The notes: generated by a model from the letters alone, not told the origin. Shown: positions 44,103 through 54,084, numbered from the stretch's first letter. The stretch: DNA of 64,000 nucleotides from Nodosilinea sp. FACHB-131 (GCF_014695395.1 NZ_JACJOF010000023.1:62001-126000), one strand, 5' to 3'. Program-made: numbers and translations.

Positions 44103-46064
44103 TCAACCTTCGGGGGCCAGGTGGACATGGGCGATCGCCCGCATTAAACTCACCACCGCCTGGGCGGGCGGCTGGGTTAGCACCTCTGGGCAGAGCACTA
44201 GGGATAGCCCCAGGGCCGCAGCATCCCACTCAGGCAGGGACGTCAGGGCAACTAGGGGCAGGCGGGCCAGGTCTGGATGGCGGGCCAGAGCCTGAAGGTA
44301 GGAGGTAGAGACCGGTACCTTCCCATCCAAAATTACGGCCTTGGGTTGCCAGACCCGGCTGAGCAAGCTGGCCTGTTGCAGATCGTCTACCTGCAACAGG
44401 CGACAGTGGTAGCGCTGTAGCCAGGTGTGCACTAGGGGAGTCAGCGCGCTGTCCCCTCCCGCCGGGCACAGCAAAAGCATAGTCAGCCCGTCCGGCAGGG
44501 GTAGCGACGGTGATGGCCCCAGGCAAATTTGATCGAGGGTAGGCCGCAACCTCTGAGCCAGGGTTTCCAGGTACAGCGTCTTTGGCGTCGTGGCGTTAGA
44601 AGTGGCGATGCCAAAGACCTCTGGGGATGATCGCAGAGCCACTGCTCCAGGGATCTCCAAGTTCTGCAGCAGAGTCATCTGAGCTGCCGTGTCGATCGGA
44701 GCGTCGGCCAGCCCTTCCCAATGGATCAGCGTACAACAGGGGGCAAGGCGAGTTTGCATAGCCGCCAGGGTTTGGCAGCAGAGGGCCACCGCTAAGCGGT
44801 AGGGGCTGCCCTGCAGATTGCCGTAGACCTGGTCAATCACGGGTTGGCTGGCGCTAGCCAGCAGGATAAGCGTGGTTTCGCCCCCATGGGGTACCCCCGT
44901 CTGGGGCAGTAGTAGCGTAATGCGACTGCCCCAGGTAGGGGCACTGAAGCCGCTAAGTTCACCGCCCTGGAGCTGAGTGAAGCGACGGGCCAGGGTAAGC
45001 CCCAACCCCTCTAACGACTGGGGGATAAGCTGAATTTCGAGGCCTGGGGCGACTGTTGTTCCCAGGGGTGGGCCAGGGTCAACGATGAAGGTTGAACTCC
45101 ATAGAGTGATTCCCAGCCACGGTCCCCAGGGCTCAATCACCAGCCCGCTGGGTGTAGCACCGTAGGCAATTAGGTAGCCTAGGCCATAGTGAAGACTCTG
45201 TCGCAAGCGCAGGGGATCGGCCTGTACCCAGCCCTTCGCGATCGCTAAATTTACCGTAAAGTCATCGGCCCAGGCGGCCACTGCCCCGCCGCCCTCAGAC
45301 TGGGCGCTGAAAAAACTAGGCAGTAGCTCATTGGCCAAGGGCTGGAGGTATACGCGCTGGGTGCTCAGACTCAGCTGCCCAGACTCGAGCCGCATCCAGT
45401 CGAGCAGCAGGTTGATCAGGCTCATCAGCTTACGAATGGCCTGCCGCATCAGGCTGACATAGCGAAACTGGCGATCGCTGAGCAACCCCACCCGACTGTC
45501 GAGCAGCAGGGTCGATAGCCCTAGCAGGGTCGTCATCGGGGTCTTCAGGGCATGGCTGAGTTCCAGCACCCAGGCCTGCGGTTCTAGCCCCAGCGGCGCG
45601 GCAGGGCGATCGCCGGTCTCTGAGACCCCCTCTGATTCGGGTTCTGCCAGCCAGGCCATGAGCTTAGCGGAGTCGAGCACCCCCAAATACTGACCATCGG
45701 TGCTGATGCCCACCCAAATAGCAGCAGTCGCTTCTAGGGCCAGAGACCTAAGCCGGGTGCTAGTGTCGCGATCGCCCCACTCACTGGCCATTATTTCAAC
45801 CACGGGTTCTAGCCAAGGTTGGCAGTCGGCCAGCTGTAGGGTAGCGGTCTCCCTCGACCTATCTAGCCAAGTGCCCTGGCTGATCGCCCACAGTTGCCCG
45901 ACGGCGATCGCCCCTAAGGGCTGCTGTTCGTCGTTGACCACAACAATATGGCTAGGGGTTACTGCCCCTAACTGCCCTAGGTCATCGGCAATTTTGCCCA
46001 AGGGAGTCGTCAGACCGTAGGCCGGAACAGGGCTCAAAACATGGTCGAGGGGCGGCAGCGCCAT
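44103..46064 (-). CDS. CBS / histidine-kinase-like / receiver-like protein divergent from kaiA
   Basis: This 653-residue protein starts at ATG 46064. Residues 1-140 look like a CBS pair (TPSHIVVVNDEQQPLGAIAV; AAIWVGISTDGQYLGVLD). A HisKA dimerisation helix follows with the phospho-acceptor His171 in ELSHALKTPM. The ATP-binding domain is degenerate: the N-box position (QSLHYGLGYLIAYG, 289-302) lacks Asn, and the G1 box reads VDPGPPLG, although a later GLGLTLARRFTQLQGG remains. The C-terminus (about 530-650) is receiver-like with VILDGKV and LVALTSL. It may be a scaffold or pseudokinase. The divergent position only 190 bp from kaiA suggests a clock link. Confidence 0.8.
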   Translation of the reverse strand: MALPPLDHVLSPVPAYGLTTPLGKIADDLGQLGAVTPSHIVVVNDEQQPLGAIAVGQLWAISQGTWLDRSRETATLQLADCQPWLEPVVEIMASEWGDRDTSTRLRSLALEATAAIWVGISTDGQYLGVLDSAKLMAWLAEPESEGVSETGDRPAAPLGLEPQAWVLELSHALKTPMTTLLGLSTLLLDSRVGLLSDRQFRYVSLMRQAIRKLMSLINLLLDWMRLESGQLSLSTQRVYLQPLANELLPSFFSAQSEGGGAVAAWADDFTVNLAIAKGWVQADPLRLRQSLHYGLGYLIAYGATPSGLVIEPWGPWLGITLWSSTFIVDPGPPLGTTVAPGLEIQLIPQSLEGLGLTLARRFTQLQGGELSGFSAPTWGSRITLLLPQTGVPHGGETTLILLASASQPVIDQVYGNLQGSPYRLAVALCCQTLAAMQTRLAPCCTLIHWEGLADAPIDTAAQMTLLQNLEIPGAVALRSSPEVFGIATSNATTPKTLYLETLAQRLRPTLDQICLGPSPSLPLPDGLTMLLLCPAGGDSALTPLVHTWLQRYHCRLLQVDDLQQASLLSRVWQPKAVILDGKVPVSTSYLQALARHPDLARLPLVALTSLPEWDAAALGLSLVLCPEVLTQPPAQAVVSLMRAIAHVHLAPEG

Positions 46065-46254
46065 GGGCTTATTCCCCAAGGGGTTTGCTTCCAGGTTTAG
46101 GGGGCAGGCTGTATTCTGACAACCACCCTTTACAATTGACAATATCCTGATATCTCCTAGGCCGGTGTAGTACGTTCTGGCCAAATGGGTTCTGGCTGTT
46201 TGGCCCTGAACGTGGTTCCAGGCATTTTCCTATCCCGCTTACCCCTGTCGCCCC

Positions 46255-47136
46255 TTGGTTGCTCCCCTTCAAATTTGTATCCTGACCCATGGTGATCAGG
46301 TCGAGCAAGGTCCCGAGTTAAGTCTGGATCCTAGCCGTTACGTGGTGCATCAAACGGCTGTGCTCGGTGACGTCCTAGACTGGCTTCAGAGTCGCCCCGA
46401 TCTACCCGATTGCTTGGTGGTCGATGGCGAGGTTTGGCAACAGGCTCTGCGTCCGGCGCTGATGCAGCTAGGGCTGACGCTGCCGGTGGTGGTGCTAATC
46501 GATCTGCCAAACTCCAGCGATGATCCGTCGCTTGAGACTAACGCGGTACCTATTGCCGGGACTGAGCCCTACCCCGGAGCCTTAGTACACCGCGCTGTCG
46601 ATGCCTTACCCCAGCTTGACCAAGTCATTCAGAACGCTATCCAAGGATTTTTACGGCTGCCCAATCCCAAGGCTGCGTCGCCAACCGCCGCTAATAGTGC
46701 TGGCGGTCTCTCCCATAGTCTCAGCGCCCAGCAACATCGCTTGACAGAAAAACTTAAAGCCCGGTTAGGATACCTAGGAGTCTATTACAAACGCAGCCCC
46801 AGCTCTTTTCTGCGCCACATGAGCCCCGATGACCGCACGGCGTTTTTGGGCCAGCTCAAGACCGACTACCGCACTATTGTCTTAGGCTATTTTGCCAAGG
46901 ATGCCAAAATCAACCTCAATCAGCTGATCGACGACTTTGTCGATCAGGCATTCATGGCCGATATTTCCGTAGCTCAAATCGTTGAAATTCATATGGAGCT
47001 GATGGATCACTTTTCAAAACAGCTCAAGCTAGAGGGGCGCAGTGAAGAGATCTTGCTAGACTACCGCCTCACCCTGATCGATGTCATTGCCCACCTGTGC
47101 GAAATGTACCGGCGATCGATCCCCCGTGAACCCTAG
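46255..47136 (+). CDS. kaiA: Circadian clock protein KaiA
   Basis: This 293-residue protein stimulates KaiC autophosphorylation. Residues 1-130 are the pseudo-receiver domain ([20 protein letters not shown]) and 180-293 are the all-helical KaiC-binding/dimerisation domain: [51 protein letters not shown] and [24 protein letters not shown]. The only start codon in the frame before the homologous region is TTG at 46255; an in-frame stop lies at 46207 and no ATG or GTG precedes. kaiB follows after 71 bp. Confidence 0.94.
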   Translation: MVAPLQICILTHGDQVEQGPELSLDPSRYVVHQTAVLGDVLDWLQSRPDLPDCLVVDGEVWQQALRPALMQLGLTLPVVVLIDLPNSSDDPSLETNAVPIAGTEPYPGALVHRAVDALPQLDQVIQNAIQGFLRLPNPKAASPTAANSAGGLSHSLSAQQHRLTEKLKARLGYLGVYYKRSPSSFLRHMSPDDRTAFLGQLKTDYRTIVLGYFAKDAKINLNQLIDDFVDQAFMADISVAQIVEIHMELMDHFSKQLKLEGRSEEILLDYRLTLIDVIAHLCEMYRRSIPREP

Positions 47137-47207
47137 GGCGATCGCGGTCCTTGCCCCAAAAACTCTCGATACAATCATGCTTGTTCCTGTTTAGCCCAGA
47201 GGGTTCT

Positions 47208-47522
47208 ATGAGCTCCATCAAAAAGACTTACATCCTTAAGCTTTACGTCGCGGGCAATACCCCCAACTCCATTCGCGCCCTCAAAACCCTCAACAACATT
47301 CTTGAGGAAGAGTTTCAGGGTGTCTATGCCCTCAAGGTGATCGACGTGCTGAAAAATCCCCAGCTAGCCGAGGAGGACAAAATCTTGGCGACTCCCACCC
47401 TGGCCAAGATCCTGCCGCCGCCGGTGCGCAAAATTATCGGCGACCTGTCGGACCGCGAGCGCGTGCTGATTGGCCTCGACTTGCTCTACGATGAGCTGCG
47501 CGAAGACGACATCTATGGCTAG
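47208..47522 (+). CDS. kaiB: Circadian clock protein KaiB
   Basis: This 104-residue protein has the thioredoxin-like fold-switching sequence [86 protein letters not shown]. It binds the CI ring of KaiC and sequesters KaiA. I start at ATG 47208; an in-frame TTG-type extension to 47151 overlaps the leader. It is 216 bp ahead of kaiC. Confidence 0.97.
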   Translation: MSSIKKTYILKLYVAGNTPNSIRALKTLNNILEEEFQGVYALKVIDVLKNPQLAEEDKILATPTLAKILPPPVRKIIGDLSDRERVLIGLDLLYDELREDDIYG

Positions 47523-47738
47523 CACCACGCCCGTCAACCAGCGGCTCTAGCCTTCAGCAGCTGGAAGACATCACCAGCTGTGCTCCGCCCCCGGCGACCC
47601 GTGAGGTAACTCTAAATTTTTGGTGCCCAACTCGCTTAAATCCGGTAGGACAACTGGTTCGGGGTATGCTTAATCCTCAGTAAGATGTCCTGTAATTTAT
47701 TAAGGGCAGTTTTCTGCCCATGACGTTATCGATCTCCC

Positions 47739-49295
47739 ATGACAGATTCTGACCAGACTGATTTGCAGCCCTCCGCCCATCCGGCTGGTGTACGAAAAAT
47801 CCGTACCCTGATTGAAGGTTTCGATGACATCAGTCACGGAGGCATGCCGGCGGGGCGATCGACCTTGGTAAGCGGCACCTCGGGTACCGGTAAGACCCTG
47901 TTTGCGGTGCAGTTTATCTACAACGGCATCACGGAGTTTGACGAGCCGGGGGTGTTTGTCACCTTCGAAGAATCCCCCGAAGACATCATTCAAAATGCCT
48001 ACAGCTTTGGCTGGGACTTGCAGCGCCTAGTGGACGACGGCAAGCTGTTTATCCTCGACGCCTCCCCCGATCCCGAAGGTCAGGATGTGGTGGGCAACTT
48101 TGACCTATCGGCACTGATTGAGCGCATTCAGTACGCCATTCGCAAGTACAAGGCGCGGCGGGTCTCCATCGACTCGGTAACGGCGGTGTTTCAGCAGTAC
48201 GATGCCGCCTCGGTGGTGCGGCGGGAGATCTTCCGGCTGGTGGCCCGCCTAAAGCTGATGGGCGTGACTACGGTGATGACCACCGAGCGCCTCGATGAGT
48301 ACGGCCCGGTGGCACGCTTTGGTGTTGAGGAGTTTGTCTCAGACAACGTGGTGATCGTGCGCAACGCCCTAGAGGGGGAGCGCCGCCGTCGCACTATCGA
48401 GATTCTCAAGCTGCGGGGCACCACCCACATGAAGGGGGAGTACCCGTTTACCATCACCAACGGCGGCGTCAACATCTTCCCACTGGGAGCGATGCAGCTA
48501 ACCCAGCGATCCTCCAACGCGCGGGTGTCGTCGGGGGTACCTACCCTAGACGAAATGTGTGGTGGCGGCTTCTTCAAGGATTCCATCATTTTAGCGACCG
48601 GAGCCACGGGCACGGGCAAGACTCTGCTGGTGAGCAAGTTCTTAGTGGACGGCTGCAAGAGCGGCGAACGAGCGATCCTGTTTGCCTACGAGGAGTCGCG
48701 TGCCCAGCTCTCCCGCAACGCCTACTCCTGGGGGGTCGACTTTGAGGCGATGGAGGAGCAGGGGCTGCTGAAAATCATCTGCGCCTACCCCGAGTCGGCG
48801 GGCTTAGAAGACCACCTGCAAATTATTAAGACCGAGATTTCGCAGTTCAAGCCGTCGCGGGTGGCGATCGACTCGCTGTCAGCCCTCGATCGCGGCGTTA
48901 GCAACAACTCCTTCCGGCAGTTTGTGATTGGGGTGACAGGCTTTGCCAAACAGGAGGAGATCACGGGCTTTTTCACCAACACCACCGAGCAGTTCATGGG
49001 GCTGCACTCAATTACTGAGTCCCATATTTCGACCATTACCGACACGATTTTGATGCTGCAATACGTCGAGGTGCGCGGCGAGCTGTCGCGCGCGATCAAC
49101 GTGTTTAAAATGCGCGGCTCGTGGCACGACAAGGGCATTCGTGAGTACACCATCAACAGCCAGGGGCCAGATATCAAAGACTCCTTCCGCAACCTGGAGC
49201 GGATTATCAGCGGCTCGCCCACCCGAATCGCGGTGGATGAAAAGAGTGAGCTATCGCGGATTATTCAGGGGGTACAGGGAGACTCGGAGTTATAG
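47739..49295 (+). CDS. kaiC: Circadian clock protein KaiC
   Basis: This is a 518-residue double RecA/DnaB-like ATPase, autokinase and autophosphatase. CI has the P-loop GTSGTGKT (46-53) and catalytic Glu77/Glu78 in TFEES. CII has the second P-loop GATGTGKT (about 289-296). The two phosphorylation sites fall exactly at Ser431 and Thr432 (SHISTITD), the same numbers as in Synechococcus elongatus. The C-terminal A-loop and tail (SPTRIAVDEKSELSRIIQGVQGD) are complete. The locus therefore encodes a full three-protein oscillator. Confidence 0.98.
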   Translation: MTDSDQTDLQPSAHPAGVRKIRTLIEGFDDISHGGMPAGRSTLVSGTSGTGKTLFAVQFIYNGITEFDEPGVFVTFEESPEDIIQNAYSFGWDLQRLVDDGKLFILDASPDPEGQDVVGNFDLSALIERIQYAIRKYKARRVSIDSVTAVFQQYDAASVVRREIFRLVARLKLMGVTTVMTTERLDEYGPVARFGVEEFVSDNVVIVRNALEGERRRRTIEILKLRGTTHMKGEYPFTITNGGVNIFPLGAMQLTQRSSNARVSSGVPTLDEMCGGGFFKDSIILATGATGTGKTLLVSKFLVDGCKSGERAILFAYEESRAQLSRNAYSWGVDFEAMEEQGLLKIICAYPESAGLEDHLQIIKTEISQFKPSRVAIDSLSALDRGVSNNSFRQFVIGVTGFAKQEEITGFFTNTTEQFMGLHSITESHISTITDTILMLQYVEVRGELSRAINVFKMRGSWHDKGIREYTINSQGPDIKDSFRNLERIISGSPTRIAVDEKSELSRIIQGVQGDSEL

Positions 49296-49400
49296 AGCGA
49301 TGACCTGACGAAATGGGTGTTGTTTCACTTCACCTATTGCTCCCGTTGATATTGTCGTTGCCGACACGAATGCTCAAGCAGACTACTATTTAAAAGAGTC

Positions 49401-49955
49401 ATGTCAACAGACATTATCCTGATTGGCCCTATAGGTGTTGGCAAATCCACGGTTGGATTGCTTTTGGCCAATCAGCTTGGCTTGGTCCAATGCTCCATGG
49501 ACGAATATTGATGGAACTATTACAAAGAGATTGGATACGATGAAGACCTAGCAAGACACAAACGAGAAATCGAAGGCTTTTGGGGAATCTATCAATATTG
49601 GAAACCTTTTGAAGCCCATGCAGTAGAGCGATTACTGTCAGAGCACAGGAATTGCGTCATTGACTTTGGGGCTGGTCATTCTGTATACAAGGACAATCTT
49701 CTGTTCCAAAAAGTTCAGCGAATCTTAGCGGCTTACTCCAATGTTATTCTTTTGCTGCCGTCGTCAGATTTAGATGAATCAGTACAGATTTTGAATGAGC
49801 GCAATGGGTATGCACCTGACGGCAGCCTTAACATTAACGAACATTTTGTAAAACATCCCTCAAACTATAAGCTTGCAAAGTTTACGGTATACACGAAAGC
49901 AAAAACGCCTGAGGAAACTTGTACTGAGATTTTGCAGTTGATAGGCGCTGTCTAA
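49401..49955 (+). pseudogene. P-loop kinase-like gene interrupted by one in-frame TGA
   Basis: ATG 49401 opens a 184-codon frame (MSTDIILIGPIGVGKSTVGLLLANQLG...) with a P-loop (GPIGVGKST) like shikimate kinase or small AAA-type kinases. Codon 37 is TGA (49509-49511), just after SMDEY and before WNYYKEIGYDEDLARHKREIEGFWGIYQYWKPFEA. The frame then continues without a stop to TAA at 49955 (KFTVYTKAKTPEETCTEILQLIG). A single C-to-T change of a CGA Arg codon would explain it. The rest is undamaged, so the inactivation is recent, a sequencing error, or read through. Composition is AT-richer than the flanking clock and deaminase genes. The substrate is unknown. Confidence 0.75.
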
Positions 49956-50075
49956 CAATTGAGCTGGAGCAACTTTCTAAATGCTTCACGTAGCGGAAAA
50001 GGGCTTACAACCGTTCAGCTGAACCGTTAAATGCTGTAACTACAGTGCCCCTCCCGCTTGGAGAGTCAGAGATGC

Positions 50076-51437
50076 TTAACCTTGGCTGGCGCTACTGCTG
50101 TAAGCACACTTTCCCATGATGTAGGTAGCGGTGACGGCGCGATCGCTCCCCATAATCACTAGCGAGAACAGCACATCTGCCAGTTCCTCCAGGGTTTCAG
50201 GGATTCCTTTTTCATTGCGCAGCGCCAGCAGGGATGTAGCCTGGGGGTCAAGCACCACAAAATCGGCCTCTTTGCCAGGGTCAAAGCTGCCCAGTTTGTC
50301 CTCCAGACACAGCGCCCTGGCTCCGCCTAGGGTAGCGAGAAACAACGCCTTAAAGGCTGAAAGCTTCTGCCCGCGCAGCTGGGCGACCTTGTAGGCCTCG
50401 TTGGTGGTTTGCAGCATGGAAAAGCTAGTCCCTGCGCCCACGTCGGTACCCAAGCCTAATTTGACCGGGTGCTCAGGGTTTTTGGCCTGCTCGATGCGAA
50501 ACAGGCCGCTGCCGAGAAACAGGTTAGAGGTCGGGCAGAAGGAAATTGCTGCCTTAGCCTCGGAGAGCCGCTGAAACTCCGCATCGGTAAGCTGCACCCC
50601 GTGGGCAAATAGCGATCGCTCCCGCACCAGCCCGGTCTGGTCATAGACATCTAAGTAGCCCAAATACTGGGGAAACATCGCTTGAATCCAGGCCACTTCG
50701 CTGACATTTTCAGATAGATGGGTATGTAAGTAGACGTCGGGAAATTCATCGAGCAGCTGGGCCGCTAGCTTCAGCTGGGCTTCGGTAGAGGTAGCCGCAA
50801 ACCGAGGGGTGACGGCGTAGAGCAGCCGCCCCCGGTTATGCCATTTCTCAATCAGCGCCTTCGACTCATCGTAGGAGGACTGAGCCGTATCGCAGAGATA
50901 GTCGGGAGCGTTGCGATCCATCATCACCTTGCCGCTGATCATGCGCAGATGGCGGCCCTCGGCAGCTTCAAAAAATGCATCCACCGACTGGGGAAACACG
51001 GCCGCAAATACCAGAGCGGTAGTCGTACCGTTTTTGAGCAATTCATCGAGGAACAACTCGGCCACCGATCGCGCATAGTCAGCATCCACGAACTTGCCCT
51101 CAGTTGGAAAGGTGTAGCGATTCAGCCACTCCAGCAGCTGCTCGCCGTAGGCGGCGATCATGCCCGTTTGGGGGTAATGAATGTGGGTATCGATAAAGCC
51201 GGGAGTAATCAGCTTGCCGGTGTAGTTGCGGATGGGGATATTGCCCAGAGTCGGAGCCAACTCCTCGTAGGAACCCAGGGCTGCAATGTAACCGTCCTGC
51301 ACCACTAGCAGCCCATCGGGGATATACCGCATGGCTTGAGCTTCAGGGGCGTAAAAAGGATCGCCTACGCAGTCTAATAGCGCCCCTCGTAGAGCCACCG
51401 TGCCGCCGGTGGCTGATGTTGACGGTGTTTGCCCCAT
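50076..51437 (-). CDS. guaD: Guanine deaminase
   Basis: This 453-residue amidohydrolase converts guanine to xanthine and ammonia. The metal-binding motif is PGFIDTHIHYPQTGM, YTFPTEGKFVD is typical of GuaD, LHTHLSENVSEV and FAHGVQLTDAEF give further His ligands, SFCPTSNLFLGSG is the substrate segment and GLGTDVGAGTSFSML carries the catalytic Asp. It ends with the usual composite-domain strands (EADFVVLDP). It would release nitrogen from purines. The nucleoside-type ABC system 9 kb to the right could supply its substrate, but that is inference. Confidence 0.95.
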   Translation of the reverse strand: MGQTPSTSATGGTVALRGALLDCVGDPFYAPEAQAMRYIPDGLLVVQDGYIAALGSYEELAPTLGNIPIRNYTGKLITPGFIDTHIHYPQTGMIAAYGEQLLEWLNRYTFPTEGKFVDADYARSVAELFLDELLKNGTTTALVFAAVFPQSVDAFFEAAEGRHLRMISGKVMMDRNAPDYLCDTAQSSYDESKALIEKWHNRGRLLYAVTPRFAATSTEAQLKLAAQLLDEFPDVYLHTHLSENVSEVAWIQAMFPQYLGYLDVYDQTGLVRERSLFAHGVQLTDAEFQRLSEAKAAISFCPTSNLFLGSGLFRIEQAKNPEHPVKLGLGTDVGAGTSFSMLQTTNEAYKVAQLRGQKLSAFKALFLATLGGARALCLEDKLGSFDPGKEADFVVLDPQATSLLALRNEKGIPETLEELADVLFSLVIMGSDRAVTATYIMGKCAYSSSASQG

Positions 51438-51537
51438 CGCCTTGCCTGTCCTGTAATTGTCCGCAGGCCACTATAGCACCCCGATCCAGAGCGCTAAGCG
51501 TACAGGGTTACTGCCACGGCTGACTATTCTGCGCGGC

Positions 51538-52380
51538 TTATTGGGCTCCATCCACGAGCCGTTTAAAGCGGGGGTGGTGGCGCATAGTGTCGAAATGGGC
51601 GTCAATTTGCACCATCACCCGATACATGTAGGGGCTGAGGACAAAGGTGCGGTAGAGGTTTTTGAGGGTTTGCTCTAGGTCGCCGGCCATAGCATAGGCA
51701 CGGGCCTTGCCATACCAGGCGTTGGGGTTGTGGGTCTGGTGGCTGAGGGAAATATCAAAACTTTGAATGGCCTCGCTATAGCGCCCCATTTGAATCAGCA
51801 CTGTACCCTGCTGGTTCCAGATATAGTGGGCATCGGGCTTCTGACCCAGAGCCTGGTGGAGCACCTGAAGGGCGTCTTCGTAGCGGTGCAGGCCGCAGAG
51901 GGCGACCCCCTGGTTATAGCGAGCCCGGTGGTCTTGGGGGCTGAGTTTGAGGCTGTGCTCAAAGCTGGTGACGGCATCGCGGTAGCGGCGCAGCTGGTTT
52001 TGGGCAGTTCCGAGGTTATACCAGGCTTTGTTGTCGCCGGGGCTGAGCTTAACCGCTCGCTCTAGGTGGGTAACGGCTTCTTCAAAATGGCTGAGCCGGG
52101 CCAGGGCGTGCCCCTTGCCGTGCCAGGCCAAGCCGTAGTCGGGGCTGCGGGCGATCGCCTGGTTAAAGCTTTCGATTGAGGCCTCAAACTGCTTTAGGGC
52201 AGCCAGACAAAAACCGTGCAGAGTCCACACCTCATAGTCGGTGTCGTCAAGGGTAAGCACGGCCTGAAACCGCGACAAAGCCTCGCTATGACGACCGATG
52301 GCGTAGAGGGCATCTCCCTGACCGCGGAGGAGCTTGGCGCGAGTGAGCTGAGGTAGGGTGGCGTCAGATCCAGCAGACAT
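51538..52380 (-). CDS. TPR-repeat protein
   Basis: This is a 280-residue soluble protein built from about seven tetratricopeptide repeats. Examples are AWHGKGHALARLSHFEEAVTHLERAVKLSP, AWYNLGTAQNQLRRYRDAVTSFEHSLKLSP and WNQQGTVLIQMGRYSEAIQSFDISLSH. It ends with a helical cap (DAHFDTMRHHPRFKRLVDG) that is common in cyanobacterial TPR proteins. No signal peptide or enzyme domain is present. It is a protein-interaction scaffold whose partner is unknown. Confidence 0.9.
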   Translation of the reverse strand: MSAGSDATLPQLTRAKLLRGQGDALYAIGRHSEALSRFQAVLTLDDTDYEVWTLHGFCLAALKQFEASIESFNQAIARSPDYGLAWHGKGHALARLSHFEEAVTHLERAVKLSPGDNKAWYNLGTAQNQLRRYRDAVTSFEHSLKLSPQDHRARYNQGVALCGLHRYEDALQVLHQALGQKPDAHYIWNQQGTVLIQMGRYSEAIQSFDISLSHQTHNPNAWYGKARAYAMAGDLEQTLKNLYRTFVLSPYMYRVMVQIDAHFDTMRHHPRFKRLVDGAQ

Positions 52381-52545
52381 TCATTCAACAGGCACCGTTT
52401 AGGGCGCTGAGTGGTAGACCTATCCCCAAGCTTGCCCATTTCCGCAGGGCGATCGCTAAGGTCAGCAGGGCTGCCACACATCAGCTTTACATCCGTCAAG
52501 CAACCGTCAATTCAATGCCGCTTGAAGGAGCCTTTGTAGTCTACG

Positions 52546-54021
52546 CTACTTATGGCGCACGTACTCATACAGGTCGACGTAGGCCTGCCCCGGATGATTC
52601 CACGAAAAGTCGTAGGCCATGCCCTGCTGAGCAATTTGCTTGAAAATCGCGGGCTCCTGGTTCCAAACGTCAAAGGCGCGGTTCATCGCCGACTCAAGCG
52701 CCACCGTGTCATTTTGGAAGAAGACAAAGCCGTTGCGCTCCTCCGGCCCATGTAGGGTGTCATAGTCCCAATCAAAGACGGTGTTTACCAGGCCGCCCAC
52801 ACCGCGCACAACGGGCACAGTGCCGTACCGCAGGCCGATCATCTGAGTAAGGCCGCAGGGCTCAAAGTTGCTGGGCACCACAATCATGTCGGCCCCGGCG
52901 TAGATTAGGTGGGCCAGCTCTTCGTTAAAACTCAATTCGAGGTGCACGTCGGGGTTGTCGTTGAGGAAGAGTTTTTCGTGCCAGAACCAGTCGTTGATGC
53001 TCTTCTCGGTGGCCGAGCCCAGCAGCACAAACTGTGCCCCCCGCTCCAGGGCGTAGTACATGGCGTGGTGGACGAGATGGACGCCCTTTTGATCATCCAA
53101 ACGGCCAATGAAGGCCACCAGGGGTTTATCGCTCTGGCTCAGCAGTAGGCGATCGCGCAGTTCCTTCTTATTTAGCGCCTTATCCTCAAAGGTGGTCAGA
53201 CCGTAGTGATGGGGAATGTAGCGATCGCTCTCCGGATTCCACACCTCTGGGTCAATGCCGTTGAGAATGCCCGAAAACTTATGCTGATTGGTGTGCAGCG
53301 TGTGCCCCAGGCCAAAGCCCTGGTCGGTGTGCTGGGCCTCCCAGGCGTGGTAGGGCGACACCGTGTTGACGTGGTTGGCGTAGGTGATGCCCCCCTTCAT
53401 AAAGTTGATCGCAAAGGGGTTAAAGTCGTCGCGCAGCCGGTAGGGCTGAAAGTAGTACTCTGGCCGGTTGAGCCCCGTAGCCGCTAAAATCTCGTTGCCG
53501 CCAAAGCCCTGGTGCTTGAAATTGTGGATGGTGTACAGCGTGCGCTGAAACTCCATGCCGTTGTACTTATAAATTTCAAATAGCATCACCGGAATCAGTC
53601 CGGTCTGCCAGTCGTGGCAGTGAATCACATCGGGGCGCTTGTTGCTGCGCAGCAAAAACTCCATGGCCGCTTTGCTGAAGAAGGCAAAGCGCATCGGGTC
53701 ATCATCACAGCCGTAATAGCAGCCCCGGTTAAAGAACATCTCCCACGACTTGGGCTCAATAAAAAAGCACAGCCGACCGTGCACCCAGCCACACAGCACA
53801 TCGCAGCGAATGTCGGTACCGTACCAGGGCACGATCAGGTCGCGGTAGGCCTCGTGCAGCCCCCAGATGTGGTCGTACCGCATGCAGTCATACTTAGGCA
53901 GAATGATCTCGACGCAGTGGCCTCGGTTTTCTAGCTCACGGCTGAGGCCGTAAACCACATCGCCCAGTCCTCCAGCCTTAATAACTGGGGCACATTCCGA
54001 AGCAATCTGCACGATATACAT
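52546..54021 (-). CDS. glgA: Glycogen/starch synthase (GlgA2 type)
   Basis: This is a 491-residue GT5-family ADP-glucose:glycogen glucosyltransferase. The N-terminal motif is IASECAPVIKAGGLGDVVYGLSRELE (KxGGLGD), DVIHCHDWQTGLIP follows, and the C-terminal catalytic motif is VPSNFEPCGLTQMIGLRYGTVPVVRGVGGL. The LCGWVHGRLCFFIEPKSWEMFFNRG and FNPFAINFMKGGITYANHVNTVSP segments fit the cyanobacterial GlgA2 branch rather than GlgA1. It acts in the cytoplasm on the glycogen pool. It is monocistronic here. Confidence 0.94.
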   Translation of the reverse strand: MYIVQIASECAPVIKAGGLGDVVYGLSRELENRGHCVEIILPKYDCMRYDHIWGLHEAYRDLIVPWYGTDIRCDVLCGWVHGRLCFFIEPKSWEMFFNRGCYYGCDDDPMRFAFFSKAAMEFLLRSNKRPDVIHCHDWQTGLIPVMLFEIYKYNGMEFQRTLYTIHNFKHQGFGGNEILAATGLNRPEYYFQPYRLRDDFNPFAINFMKGGITYANHVNTVSPYHAWEAQHTDQGFGLGHTLHTNQHKFSGILNGIDPEVWNPESDRYIPHHYGLTTFEDKALNKKELRDRLLLSQSDKPLVAFIGRLDDQKGVHLVHHAMYYALERGAQFVLLGSATEKSINDWFWHEKLFLNDNPDVHLELSFNEELAHLIYAGADMIVVPSNFEPCGLTQMIGLRYGTVPVVRGVGGLVNTVFDWDYDTLHGPEERNGFVFFQNDTVALESAMNRAFDVWNQEPAIFKQIAQQGMAYDFSWNHPGQAYVDLYEYVRHK

Positions 54022-54084
54022 AGGGCCTTCCCGTCATAAAACTTCATTTTTAATGCCCCTATTCAATCAGGATGTTGGGGCATA

